Below, piece by piece: positions 48,655 to 60,352 of a stretch of 64,000 bases of DNA. Source of the DNA: Zeus faber. Lineage: Eukaryota > Chordata > Actinopteri > Zeiformes > Zeidae. The position numbers and the translations under genes were made by a program. The DNA is taken from NCBI GenBank assembly GCA_960531495.1, contig OY482862.1:6073114-6137113 (forward strand), written 5' to 3'. The notes beneath the pieces were generated by a model that was not told the origin of the DNA, did no database searches, and worked only from the letters and a program-made list of their open reading frames with translations. How positions within the stretch are numbered: position 1 is the first letter of the stretch; each line of letters starts with the position of its first letter.

Positions 48655-48835
48655 TTTTCGTTTGAATTTGGCGTCTGGGCTGCCCCCATTGGATAGAGAG
48701 TAGAGCCCAACAGGTGGACGCAGGGGAGGTGGCGGGCAGGAGTGACTGGCTGCTTAAATTGGCCAAGGCCATAAGGGCGTGGAAGCGTCTGGCGCCGCCA
48801 AGTTGTCTGACAGAACCAGCCCTGCAAGCTACTCA
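48655..48835. repeat. Unclassified dispersed repeat Y, copy 2
   Basis: It shares both edges with the copy at 19,785-20,105: cgtttgaatttggcgtctgg on the left and ggctgcttaaat, gttgtctgacagaaccag, gcaagcta on the right. It is shorter in the middle. Same orientation as copy 1. Confidence 0.5.
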
Positions 48836-50178
48836 TCATTTATCACGACATTATTTAGACAGACCATAAGGCCCATTTCTCTGGTGTCCCAATAAAGGGT
48901 GAAGAGTGTACTACATTGTATAACCTGTTGAATACCGACAGAAGACCAAAGACCTTATCGCATTTGAGTTTACCGTCAGCGACGTGATGCACGAAACCTA
49001 AAAACCTTTAAGTGGGACAACATCACACACCCGGAAAAGGTGAAGAGCATAATTGTTTCCTAATGGGAAAGAATTTGCCTGTGTTCAGCGGGCCTCTTTG
49101 TTCTTGCTTAAAGCAAGCGCTTCATGAATTAATCAACAAGTGGTGGCGCACTGTGTTGCTCTCTCACGCTTCTCTGAAACCTCAAAGAGCCAAGGATATA
49201 CTTTTAATACCGAGGCTTATTGCTTTTCTTTATCTTTGCTCCGTGGAACCAGATAAAAATCTGGTCGCGTTCATAAACGGTGCAGTAGGAGGCGTCATCA
49301 GACGGAGCCAAAATGGGATCGCGACGCTCTGAGCAGACAGGTTTATTTTAAAAAAACGTTGTTTGTTCACAGCAGTAATACAGGCGCCCATCTCGTCCGC
49401 CAGAGCTTAACAAATTGCGTGCGATCGATCCAACGCTTTTTTGCGATTGTGAGGATCACATTTTCAGTTGGCCCATTTTGCAATATTTATGTATTTCACC
49501 TCTCGGAGGAACCTTCTCTCCGCTTGCGTCACCCCCCACCCCACCCTTGTCAGCCAATTATTCACCAGATGCTAATGAGCAGGTGTCAGCTCCAACGTCC
49601 CTCAGATATCATGGCTGAAGAGTGGCGCATTGATCGGGCAAGATTGATCGGCACAGAGATGATACAGCAACATTACATGATTTATTCAGGCTCTAATATC
49701 TTGCGTCAGGACTAAACCCCACCCGCCCACCTCAGCCCCACCCACACCCCCACACTGCCAGGAGTGGGCCCGACAGGCCCAGTGTGCTTTCATCATCCAC
49801 AGTATCCGAACCCCCTTCACAGGCGACACCCTCCGCTCTTCTGAGCAGGAAGTGGCTGTGGCAGTCCGCACTTAGAGAGGAGCCTGACTGTTCTGATAAA
49901 TTCCAGCACTGTTTCAAAAGCCACTGCTGTTTTTATTTAATGCATTTTTTTTTTCTTCTGCCTCACCCCAAAGCAGCCACTTAATTTGCATTCCGTCAGC
50001 AACAAAATAAAAAGCAGGACTTTGACGAAAGGAGACAATATTGGCAGTCAAAAAACAACAAGTATTAGTATTCATTGGCTGGCATGGCTAATTTGTGATG
50101 CCTTAGTCCCGACTGTGATCCCACACGCAAGGTTCACACACACACACATGCACACACAGACACACACACACACACACA

Positions 50179-50217
<39 letters not shown>

Positions 50218-51675
50218 ACTCACACGCGCAAACATACATATGTGCAGAGCAGTTAGGGCATTTGGTTACCAGGTCTCATAACGCGAATGCACTGCGAGAA
50301 AAACATCTTGCCGCGTGAGACACACAGAGATTATTCGTTTTTTTCTTCAACTGCAGAGCCGTTCTGCGCAGCCAATGGGGGGGAACACACCCTGTTATTG
50401 TAGGGCGACTGGAGGGCAGGTGGACTTCTGTGAGAGCAGAGGCGGCATCCGCCCCCCCAACGCGGGCGGTGCATTGTTATCGGCGATGACGGGCGGAGGG
50501 AACAGAGGGAGCAGGGTCAGCGGCGTGGCCTAAAAGCTACTCCTCGCCATCCCTGCATCCCATCTGTCCTACGCTGACAGGCTGTGAGGCGAATAACAAG
50601 TCAGCATCTGTGCCGTAATGAGGCCTCCTGCTCCGCATCAAGACATCAAATGCTAACAGGTAGATAATCAAGGCGGAAGGGGGTCAAGGGCCACGTGAAA
50701 TGTAACGTATTCAATCCACTCCATCACAGCGCCCTCGCACCGCCACAAAAGGGCACTAAGGCAAAAGAAGCTTTCGCCGTGACGCTTCCTGCTCACACTG
50801 TCAATTATGCAACACCCAACTTGGCTGCGGTAAAGCCTGACTTGGCCAACCTAATACGTTTGGATGATGTGGATTTTCATCATCTTCTCGTAGATGTACA
50901 GTAAATTGTCAGGATGCATATTCTGTCTCTTTGTCAAGCCCCCATTTTCACTTATTTCTTTCTGAGAGCCACAGGTGTGCTGTATTATGGATGCAAACGA
51001 CCCGCTCCCTTGGCAACTCAGCCAAATCCTGCTGCATGCTCTTCAGTAAAAAAAAACAGTACTCAACCATACACTCTTGAACCTGAAAAGAGGAAAGAGG
51101 GTTAGTGACTTTCTTCTTTTTTTTATTATTAAAAGCTCTTAGAAGGGGGGAAAAAGCACATTTATTATTTACAATAAACTATCTATGTTTTAGAAGTTTT
51201 GCATGGATGTGTTTTGGTTTAAGAGGATTCAACTGGTCACATTTAGCTTTTGTTCAACTGGCTCATGGAGAAAGGGGCATTTCTTTCATTTTTCATGTGG
51301 GGGCTGGCTGGAGAGGCCTAAATATTGTACTTTGGGAAGGTGAGGGCAACGGCTCTGTCCTCGCTTAGCTTGTTTTTGCAGCCCTGACCTTCAGTCATAA
51401 AGGCAGATCCCTGCTATTTTACGAATCAATCACTGGAGGCCCTTAGTCAACAGGCCACTTTAATTCAGCATTTGATCGATAATTTTACATTTGTTCTCTC
51501 GCCTGTCTTTGTTCTCGTGAGAGTAGCTGCCATTCATCTAGGTTTGCTTATTGACATTCGCCAGCAAAGAGCGGTATTAATGCAAGTCGACTTAAAGTAC
51601 TGCTCTACCCTGAATCTGACGCATTAAGCGAGGCTCTGGAGAGGTCGTGGGATATGTTTTGTTTCAGGCCTCCTT
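48836..51675. other. Non-coding interval with enhancer-like patches
   Basis: No gene is supported. High-complexity stretches at 49,180-49,340 (aaccagataaaaatctggtcg, gttcataaacggtgc), 49,540-49,700 (agatatcatggctgaagagtgg) and 50,290-50,660 (cattgttatcggcgatgacgg) look like candidate conserved elements by composition and lack transposon features. Confidence 0.45.
50132..50220. repeat. (CA)n microsatellite, interrupted
   Basis: CA array broken by TGCA, GACA and TACA variants, about 90 bases in all. Confidence 0.95.
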
Positions 51676-51765
51676 CATATTCAAGATTCAAGATTCAAGA
51701 TTCAAGAGGTTTATTCGTCAGATACATATACATACTTTCATACATATATGCAGTGAAATGTTAAT
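51676..51765 (-). mobile_element. LINE 3' end (GATTCAA-tailed family), about 90 bases
   Basis: Four gattcaa-type units are followed by gaggtttattcgtcagatac, catacatatatgcagtgaaatg and then unique sequence. It is the shortest copy of this family in the window, made almost only of tail and terminal 3' UTR. Confidence 0.85.
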
Positions 51766-54700
51766 TATGTATGTAATTCAGTGGTTATTATTCTGACATT
51801 GGACTAGAAATTGTCCAGTATTGCAGTATAGCTGCATTATTAGAGATAGTAGTCCACTCCATGTGCACTTGAGGAAAAACATGATCCTCAGGGCAAACAT
51901 AAATATATGTGATCAGCGGACCTTGGTCTTTGCGCTCATGTGCGCAAAGCATGGCAGTTCCTCAGTCCACTGAACAGACTTTTTTTATGTTCTTCACTTT
52001 GGCCAAGATGTTTTGTACATACACGGCAAAATGTGCACCCATATGGTCGTTAGGAAGATAGTATGACCTCAATAATAAGAGCTCTCATTAGTCAGTGGAG
52101 CTTCTGACTTTCTTGTGCTATTATAGTGCGGTTGCAGAATTTTTGCTAGCCCAGGCTGAACTAAGCCACTGAACCACACCATGTCAAATCTCAGCATTAA
52201 TGCAAGCTGATTTGTAACCTCCCAAGCTACACCAGTCATTTCAGCATTTTCATAGAGATGAAAGCTGTAGTAAAGCTTGAGTGTTCTGAATTCGAATGAA
52301 GCAGATTGAGCGCATGCCTCAGAGCACCCTTCTGCGGTTGACTTCTGAGTCAGCCCAGCCCAAAATTGCCAATCAAAACTCATTTAGCCTCCGCACACGG
52401 TGATGGGCTCCATATTAGTTCAGTTTGACTGGTAATATGCATCTTTATGGAGGCGGCCATCGGTATGGATTACACTAACCAACCGTATGGATCGTCAACA
52501 GTTTGTGAGATACTATTTTTTCAAACGGTACAAAAGATTGCATCTGCTATCCAGAACTCCTATCTCCTTTTTCATTTGCTTATTGACCCACAGGTTTGTT
52601 TCCAAAATTTATTTTACCCACTCAGGTGATGGTTCCGGTGCCCATATCATGAACAGCTGCCTAGGCAGAAACCTGCTGATTGCTCATTGTAAAAACTAAA
52701 AAGGTTACGATGCCTCCCGACTTTCCAGTTACACTGGATAGAGTTATATTCTCTGAATACTGTGTTGTTATTTTCTGCATCATTATTATTCTGTTTGTCC
52801 ACCAAATACCTTTGTGCAGGGAAGGGGAGATGGCATTCATGAAAGGCAGATAGAAAAGATCCTTTAAACCCTAACCCAAACTCTAACACAATCCAAACAG
52901 GGACCCTTTTTATGCAAAAACATGCAAAGAATATTATGGTATGTATGTTGTACGGCTTTGCGTACTGTGCAGAGATCGGCACTCTCATTAAGGGAGGCCA
53001 TGTCACAACAGACATTGATAACTTGATTTGGCAAAGTACCCTTCAAACCACTTACGCTGCAACGAATCCATTAGAACTTTTTTTTTTTTTTTTTTTTTTT
53101 TGCTCTTCCGTTTGCTGGGACCTATGGTGTTTACTTAATAAATAACCGGAGCAAATATCAGGCCATCATCTGCAGCCTCGGCCCCTCAAATAGGAAGCAG
53201 GGAGAAAAAAAAACAAGGAGTACAATATTTTGTAGCTTTTATGCCCCGCCGCCGGTGCTGGGGAGGCCGATTCCCTATTTACTGGAGATACCTGCCCATG
53301 TTACTGCTGAGGTGGCATGCAGCGGCCTCACTTAAAATCAGTCTTCTTCCAGCCTCACCCCCCCCCCCCCCCCCCCCCCACCAACACCACCCTCACCATC
53401 AAAGCTTTAGTACCTCACAAACGGTAATTACACACATGCAAATCTCAAAGTTCAGTCTCTTCCGCGCCGAGGCTATACAGTAGGTGTGGAGGTGTGTGTC
53501 AAACCCCATCAATACGCCGGCCTATCTCGCAGAGGCACCTTGGAGATTGAATTGGAATGCACGGCTTGCATTTTTATTTATTTTTTACCCAGTTTCTTTT
53601 TTTTGGGGGGGTGGAGATTGGGGCCAAGATATTCTCCCATTGGTAAATAGGGAATAGAAATCCTACTAAATCTTAAAGAGCAGTATGTCAGTACATTTCT
53701 GGGGGTAATTCTGGGAGTGACTGGAAAATAAGCATTCTTCCCTTGCATATATCTACGACTGTCCGTTTCTATTTCATTCCATGCCGGCGGAAAATCCTCG
53801 CACTGGGCAGCCGGGTTCGATTTTTCTTATTTTGACCAGAGTGAAAACAAGTTTATTTAAGCTTTGTTGGGTGGATTGGCGTTTCAAATGTCATCGCCAA
53901 GGGCTTTTTGAGTGGTATTTGCAAGCAGGGACCAAAACATGAAACGGTGTACTGTATTTACCGACGTCAGCTCCTGACATTTTTTTGTGAGGCCATTTTT
54001 TTGTGAGGACACCCACCCCCCTCAAAGATGTCTTTGAGGGGGGTGGGTGCGTTGAAATTCCGTGTCAGACCGACTCACACGATATAGCCATTGTGGTTTT
54101 TGTGTATTTCATTCACCAGAGGTGAGTGGAGTAGTCAAAAATTATTCTCAAGTATATTTCTGTTGCTTTGAGAAGACATAAATGAAGCATAAGCAAATAA
54201 TTCCGAATAATTTTCCAAATAACAACTTGAGCAAAAAATATTTCTTTATTTTAATATTGAGGCAACGCGGTTAATTTGCCAGCCAGTGCTCAAATACATG
54301 TTTTCAAGATCTTACGTGAGGAGGGAGAAAGTGGTATCGGTAAGTTTTTAACCTGATTCTAGGGAGGGGAAGAAAATATGAGACTGAACTGTATGTGACA
54401 GCCTGAAAAGTATATGTCTTCCTTCAGAAATATTCCCAAGCAATTAATGAATGACAATTTATGCATTGTTTCTAAAGTCCTTTTCGGTCCTCATGATAAA
54501 CTTTGATTTTGTGTCATGGATTGTACAACAGGGACACACAATGTGACTGACTTGTAATGATGCATTTTGGAGCCACCAAGCAGTGAATTTTTATAATTGA
54601 AATGCTGAAAAAACTGGCAACCCGCCCCTGCACAATAGAGATCTAGAGAGGGGTGATACCAGCCTCACTAGTCTATGGTGTGATTCCAGTCAGTATCCTC

Positions 54701-55079
54701 TATATAACCGTTCCATGGAGTACATATTTTTCATTTCTTTGTTATTTATAATAGTACATTTATTGAGCACAAACCACAATAACGAGGATGCATTCAAGTG
54801 AGTTATGGCCCAGCATTTCTGCCAGAACTACTGTGTGTTGGAGGATGGAAAACCCCTTGTGACTCAACAAATCAAGACAGCCAAATTCGTTGTAAACAAT
54901 GAAAAAAAAATGTCTCTGGGACGCTTTGAAGATGACTAAAATCACACAGTGGGTCAACATTTAACAGGTAAAGAGCCTTAAAGGCTAGATAATTAGGAAC
55001 TGAGGGCTTTATCTACATGTATGATATCTTAAACATCTCAAAATAGAATGGCCAGCCTGATAGACACGACATATTCCTT
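51766..55079. other. Non-coding interval, no gene recognised
   Basis: It includes a poly-T run at 53,078-53,101 and a poly-C run at 53,358-53,379, where assembly errors are likely, and a perfect palindrome at 54,010-54,049 (listed). No frame has a recognisable domain. A ggttacgtgaggagg-type texture near 54,300 suggests nothing specific. Confidence 0.55.
54010..54049. repeat. Perfect palindrome, 19-base arms, 2-base loop
   Basis: The arm CACCCACCCCCCTCAAAGA (54,010-54,028), then TG, then its exact reverse complement (54,031-54,049). Directly before it catttttttgtgagg is repeated in tandem (about 53,977-54,008). The structure could form a strong hairpin. It is not followed by a T run and is not a terminator. 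Confidence 0.95.
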
Positions 55080-55131
55080 TATAATAATAATCTTACATTG
55101 TATTTATAAAGCACTTTTAATTTTGTTAAAA
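55080..55131 (-). mobile_element. SINE/LINE-like tail
   Basis: On the minus strand it reads aaaagtgctttataaatacaa, then atgtaagattattattat. This is the same widespread tail type as at 11,428-11,492 but in the opposite orientation. Confidence 0.55.
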
Positions 55132-55137
55132 TCTCCT

Positions 55138-55646
55138 ACGGTCATGTTTTTGCCATGTTATTCGTTTATTCTGTCCCTTGTTCTGGCCTGTTTGTCATAG
55201 TTTTGTCACAACTTAGGTTCAGTCACAACTTAGGTTGCCATGTATTATTCTGTCACTTATCCTGCTCAGTTCTCCTGCCATTTCAGATTTGGTCTTCCTT
55301 AGAGATCTGCCCCTCCCAATTGGCTTCCCCCAAGTCAGAACTCTGACATCATATCATTGTGACAACATGTTGGTCTAGGCCTGTCTATGTATACAGGTCC
55401 AGCTCACTCTCGCGATATGAGATTGCCTAGTCTCTTGCACCCAGCTGTCCAATGTCCTTGCCTGCCTGGTCCCGACCAGGTTCCCGCCTTCTGTATTCTG
55501 ACTTACCCCTTCTCCGGCCCCTTTTGGATTGTTAACTGTATGGACTGATCTCCTGATTTGGACCCTGGCCAGTTTTTTGCAAGAAACCCTTGATCCTTTG
55601 CACCTACTCCTGAGCCAGACAGCACTCGTGACTGTGCCGTGACAGA
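55138..55646 (+). mobile_element. Ty3/gypsy (chromovirus-like) LTR, plus strand
   Basis: It begins near tcatgtttttgcc and ends with gtgccgtgacaga, both close to the TGTCA...TGACA ends of sushi-type LTRs. It has a TATA-like ctatgtatacagg near 55,385. Its sequence is repeated in inverted orientation at 56,226-56,651. Gag-leader-like DNA follows on its right. It is an old, broken copy. Confidence 0.65.
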
Positions 55647-55730
55647 ACAATCTGACCAGCTGTGAACCCAGCGGACCCAGTGTTTATAGCTTTCAGGCAG
55701 TTCTTCATCAGAGACCAGCAGGGAGATTCA

Positions 55731-55820
55731 CCTGCTAGCCACCAGCCTGCTAGCCACCGGCCTGCTAGCCACCGGCCTGCTAGCCACCGACCTGATAGCA
55801 TTAGGCCTGCTAGTCACCAG
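55731..55820 (+). repeat. 15-base minisatellite, six units
   Basis: The unit cctgctagccaccgg is repeated six times with small changes. Because 15 is a multiple of three it reads as a repeated pentapeptide P-A-S-H-R/Q in one plus frame. Confidence 0.9.
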
Positions 55821-56101
55821 CATGTTTCCCTGCCTTGACATTCCCTTCTAGCACCCCATACTGCTCGTGCCCTAGCAGCACTTCCGTCAATTAGATGTGG
55901 GTTTGGGAGCCTTGACTCCCATCCTAGCCTTTGCCTAGCCCCCAGTCCTGAGCCGGCTAGCCCGGTACTCACCTGCCCCTTAGAATCCTCAGCAGTCCTC
56001 TTTCCGGGGGTCGCACCTCTTATTTTTCCCCAAAGGTCCTCAGAAGAGGTCCTCAAGGAGAGAGCGCGGTCTCAAGGGTCCCCGAGGCAGTCACCGTTCT
56101 C

Positions 56102-56221
56102 GGCTGCCCAGGGCTCCCAAGTCTCCGCTGCCCAGCACTCCCAAGTCTCCACCGCCCAGCGCCCTAAGCCTCTGCTGCCTGGCGCCCCCGAGTCTCAGCT
56201 ACCCAGCGCCCCAAGTCTCTG
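56102..56221 (+). repeat. 23-24 base minisatellite, about five units
   Basis: The unit gctgcccagcactcccaagt plus ctcc is repeated about five times with substitutions. It lies inside the gag-like remnant. Confidence 0.85.
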
Positions 56222-56225
56222 CCCC

Positions 56226-56651
56226 TCAGGCCTGGGTCGAAACCAGGAGATCAATCCGAACAGCTAACAATCTAAAAAGGGCAGGAAAAGGGGTAAGTCC
56301 AGAATTCAGAAGGCGGGAACTCACTCGGGACTAGGCAGGCAAGAACACTGTACAGCTGGGTGGGGCAGACTAGACAATCTGACACAGCAAGTGTGAACCG
56401 GACCATTATATAGACAGGCCTATACTGACATGTCGTCACGATGCTATGATATCACAGTGCTGACTGGGGAGGAGTCAATTGGGAGGGGCAGAACTCTAGG
56501 GAAGACTGTATCTGAAATGGCAGGAGAACTTAACAGGATAAGTGACATGGCATAATACATGGCAACCTAAGTTGTGACAGAACTATATCAAACAATGCCA
56601 AACAAGGGACAGAATGAACTAATGATGAAACGGGGGGCAAAACCATGACAG
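56226..56651 (-). mobile_element. Ty3/gypsy (chromovirus-like) LTR, minus strand, opposing copy
   Basis: On the minus strand it starts tgtcatggttttgcc at about 56,651 and follows the same sequence as the plus-strand LTR (gtcacaacttaggttgcc, agttctcctgccatttcag, agattgtctagtctg). It runs to gacccaggcc, where similarity stops. Facing LTRs of one family mean a second insertion or an inversion. Confidence 0.65.
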
Positions 56652-57234
56652 CTGGAGAGCATTTTTAAGTAAAAACGTTGTTCTGTGGAATCTGAGCAAA
56701 AATCTCCCATGATGCAAAGAGGATATGTAGGGGTCCGGGGTCATGGAATGTTGTAATGTAATGAAATAAATGTTGTCAGAAAAGGAGGTTTCAGATTGGG
56801 GTTTGGATAGATGTCCTGTTTATTTATTTGATTATTTTCATTTTCTTGTTTATACCTGTAAGGCTAATAAAACTGTATGAAATTATTTGGAACAAGTTGG
56901 GCCTTTGTTATTTATCTGTTAACAACATCTGGAAAGTGTTGGCTTTCTTGTTTATTGTCAACTAGAAAAGGATCGACAGGGATCAAGTTAAATTTTCCAC
57001 AGTAAGTTTGATTTGACGTGAGGGTGTTTTTTTTCCTTACTTTTTCCATGTAACAACATGACTAAAGAGATGAAAGAAGAGTAAAAATACTCAAATTTGG
57101 CTCGGCTAGCTCTGGTCTTGCCATAGGAAGTGATTTTGCGCAAAAACATTTTTTTAGGCACACTGATACAGGAAGAACTATGGACAACAACTCCACATCT
57201 ATTTAGTGCAGATGTGTACTTTATTGGTTTTACA
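56652..57234. other. Non-coding interval, no gene recognised
   Basis: AT-rich DNA. A short stretch ending ggctaataaaactgt near 56,865 resembles a polyadenylation region, but no transcript body is visible. Confidence 0.5.
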
Positions 57235-57665
57235 TATGATTGGAATGCGTATGTCATGAATCCTCCCGCATGTTTTATTTTCATCTTGTCGATTCCTCAT
57301 GCCATGTCACTAACCTCCATATCATTTCAGATTCGCCCACTCCATTTTGCTTTGCTGTCACTCCCTTCCCTTCATCTGGTTTCCTCCGCCTGCAGCTCAT
57401 TCCCTCCTTAGTTCCTAGTATAAATAGCAGACCACTTTCCTTTGTTCTCTGCCAGATTGTCTCTTGCATTACGTTGAGCATTCCCACAACAAATTCCTGA
57501 TGATTCTCATGAATTCTCTGTCTGTTTTCTTGGACCCTGATTCTCCGCCTGATCCCTGCCAGATAATTTGCCTTCTCTGACAGATCTCCTGGTTTTGACC
57601 CCTGCCCGTTTTTTGTAATAAATCTTGTGGACTTTGACTTCTTACCTGATTGTTTTTGCATCGTG
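57235..57665 (+). mobile_element. Solo-LTR-like fragment (Ty3/gypsy)
   Basis: It has the general layout of a chromovirus LTR: U3-like CT-rich sequence, a TATA box (agtataaatagcagacc at about 57,417), leader text ctctgccagattgtctc, cctgatctcc- and gttttgacccctgcc-like sequence shared in style with the LTRs at 55-56.6 kb, and taataaatcttg as a polyadenylation signal near 57,617. No internal region adjoins it. Ends are approximate. Confidence 0.6.
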
Positions 57666-58731
57666 CTTATAGGTTCACATCCATTCTCAGTCGGTGAGCG
57701 CGTGCTGCCGCGTCCTCATTACCTCGCGTTGAATCTTTGATCATTGAGCATTAATCGCGTTACCTAGAATGTGGCGAGTTGTTAATCTATCAGCTGATTC
57801 GCTCATGCTAATAAATTGAAAACCAGTGACATTAATGTCATCCACAACTAGTGGATGGGGGGTAGCTTCCCAAATTACGAAACTCTGAAATATTGAAGAT
57901 TTGTAAGGGTAATTACAATGAATTACAATACATGTATGTTGCTGCATAGACTGTTTTTCACACTTCATCCACTCTTTCACTCTTACCGAATATTTGGAAA
58001 TGTATATAAGAATAATATGATTCACTCGATTGCCAAAGTATATTTAGCATATATGGAATTTGTCTTCTGCATCCCATTAGGTACCCAGGCCCCAGGAACC
58101 CAGGACTCCTGTTCTGTAGCCAGTGCCTTGGTACAAGAAGGTATTTCATCTTTTGTATGTGTGAGGACCCACTGACACCGATTATATTGATCAGCCATTT
58201 ATTTTTGCATCTGAAGATCCACAGCAACTAAGGTAGTTTTCACCGTGCTATTTTGCTACACAAATATTTGGCTGTGATTGTGCAAGCACACATATAAATA
58301 AATGTGATGAATCTCAATCAAATCACATGCAAATGGAAAGAAAATAAACAGAACAGAAAATAAAATAATTACCTGTGTTCTTTCTGTTACAAGGGGCATT
58401 TCACACAAGATGTTTTCCCGGAGGTAAGCCGTAATTAAACATATCCACTCTTTCCAGATTTTTCTGGGGTTTTTTTGTGCCTGCATTTCTTTCCTCTCTG
58501 ATATCGGGTGTTTAACTGTTGCCACGAACAAGAGCACACTGCCAGCAAATCCTGACCCCACCTTCATCCGATCCACCTCATCCACGTAACCATCGGCCCC
58601 CTCTGTGCAGCTGTAAACAAACCCAGCATCCTCTGGGAGTGACTATGAGGGGAACTGTGTGTAGCAGACATTACAGCCTGTCAGCGTGTGTACACTAGGT
58701 GTGTTTGTTTGTGTGTGTGTGTGTGTGTGTG

Positions 58732-58791
<60 letters not shown>

Positions 58792-59229
58792 TGTATATAT
58801 ATAAACACACACACTGTATGTGCCAATGCCTGCCACCGAGTTTTAAAAAGCCTACAAGAAAATATATGTATGAAAAAAAATATATATATATAATATAAAA
58901 GAATCATGCAACAGATGAAATATTCATATAAGTGTGTAGAGGGTTGCTGGGGTAGAAAAAGTTTTAATCTGAAAATTTCCAGCAGTGTTTTATTGCGCGT
59001 GGGACACCTGGCGCGGCTTTCGAGCTGGGGTTCCCTGTGATTCAATCTCAACTTACAAAGAGATAACCATTTCAGAAATATTTAAGACACACACTCAAGC
59101 GTCAGTGCACGTCGACCCGCCTCCTCCCACAGATAGAGACTTAAAAGCAGGAGAAAGGGGATTTGAAGGCATCCCGTCTTTGCCCCATAGTTATCTCTTT
59201 AGTCCCCGGTGATCCTCCACTTCCTATGT
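57666..59229. other. Non-coding interval, no gene recognised
   Basis: No exon is supported. It contains a GT/AT compound microsatellite (listed). Frames crossing it are repeat translations. Confidence 0.55.
58709..58800. repeat. (GT)n (AT)n compound microsatellite
   Basis: GT for about 25 bases, then TA for about 60 bases with one GCATG interruption. Confidence 0.95.
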
Positions 59230-60010
59230 TCTCTCATCAGTTTGTGGGACCAGGGAACGAGTGGACTAGAGGAGACAGGCCTGACCTGGGAAACATGGAA
59301 TGCGCGGGATGAATCCGTAGGGAGTGAGGCAGTTTGAGGCAGACCACTGCCAGGTTCAGTACCTTGTCAATTTCAAAGGGGCCGATGAACCTAGGGGGTT
59401 CCCGGGAGTCTCCCTTTAAGGGCAGGTCTTTGGTGGAGAGCCATACCTGCTCCCCTAGGCAGTAATCAGGGGCTGCAGAGTGCTGACGGTAGCGCACCAC
59501 TGGTAGCGGCCGGAGGCTCTCAACCGGGCAGCGTGAGCACAATGCCAACTCTTGTGGCACCGGTGAACGTGAGCCTGGACAGATGGGACTGGGATCTCCT
59601 TCTCCTGAGTGGGGAACAGAGACGGTTGGTAGCCATACAGGCATTGAAAAGGGCCGTATTAAACCCAGGGGAGCTGTGTGGACTAGGTGGATGGGTTGGT
59701 GGAAACCAGGCAGCATAGGGTAGCCTCGAGCTCATGGTTGGCCCTCTCCACTAGAGCGTTAGTCTGGGGCTGGAACCCAGACAATAGACTGATAGTGGCC
59801 CCAATAGCGGAACAGAACGCTCTCGAAACTGCTGAGGTGAACTGGGGACCCCGGTCGGACACCAGCTCACAGGGGAGGCCATGGATCCAGAAGACCTCCT
59901 TAACCAATGGGTTGGCTGTGTCCATGGTGGAGGGTAATTTGGGCAATGGCAGAAAATGGGAGAGTTTTGTGAACCGGCTATGACAGAAATCACGTATTTG
60001 TGGGGTGGCA
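59230..60010 (-). mobile_element. Chromovirus-like Ty3/gypsy fossil, integrase region
   Basis: On the minus strand the integrase core is plain: LPKLPS, then FWIHGLPCELVSDRGPQFTS, IGATISLLSGFQPQTN and VERANHELE. The C-terminal part follows (EQVWLSTKDLPL, PPRFIGPFEIDKVLN, RIHPAHSMF), close to the usual HPTFHVS end. This is the downstream end of pol in sushi-like elements. It is broken by several changes. A reverse-transcriptase fragment of the same type and strand lies upstream at 61,190-61,640. Confidence 0.85.
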
Positions 60011-60321
60011 AGTGGTGCTCGTGGCCACCACGGACTGGAGCCTGGCTATTGGCCACCTCAGTCATAATTGCCTTTATGGGGCATTTTTTCTTAGGGAAAA
60101 TAATGGGGTGGTTTTTTTTAAGAGGTGGAACCATTTTTGTACAGCCACAACACACCTGGGATGCATTTTAGGTGCACTCATGCAGAGAGAACAGGGAGTT
60201 TATAGTCGCCACATTGTCCGTTGCAGTATTATCAGAAACACAATTAACGCTCCATTTACAATAACTGCACATGGGATCGCTCCCTCTCCAATGTCTACAT
60301 TACACATCACTCCCTCTGAGG

Positions 60322-60352
<31 letters not shown>

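Larger units (their letters stand above)
55647..56225 (+). mobile_element. Internal (gag-like) remnant of the chromovirus-like fossil
   Basis: Immediately after the LTR the sequence acaatctgaccagc leads into aacccagcggacccag, the kind of sequence seen at the gag start of teleost sushi-like elements. The rest is low-complexity, with two minisatellites (listed). No intact protein region is present. The right boundary is where the opposing LTR copy begins. Confidence 0.5.

Noticed and set aside
54010-54049. Hairpin as a transcription terminator or small RNA precursor
   Set aside because: No T run follows and the loop is only two bases, unlike microRNA precursors. The adjoining tandem suggests a mutation origin.
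58695-59051. 118-codon minus-strand frame
   Set aside because: Mostly a translation of the GT/AT microsatellite, with no domain.
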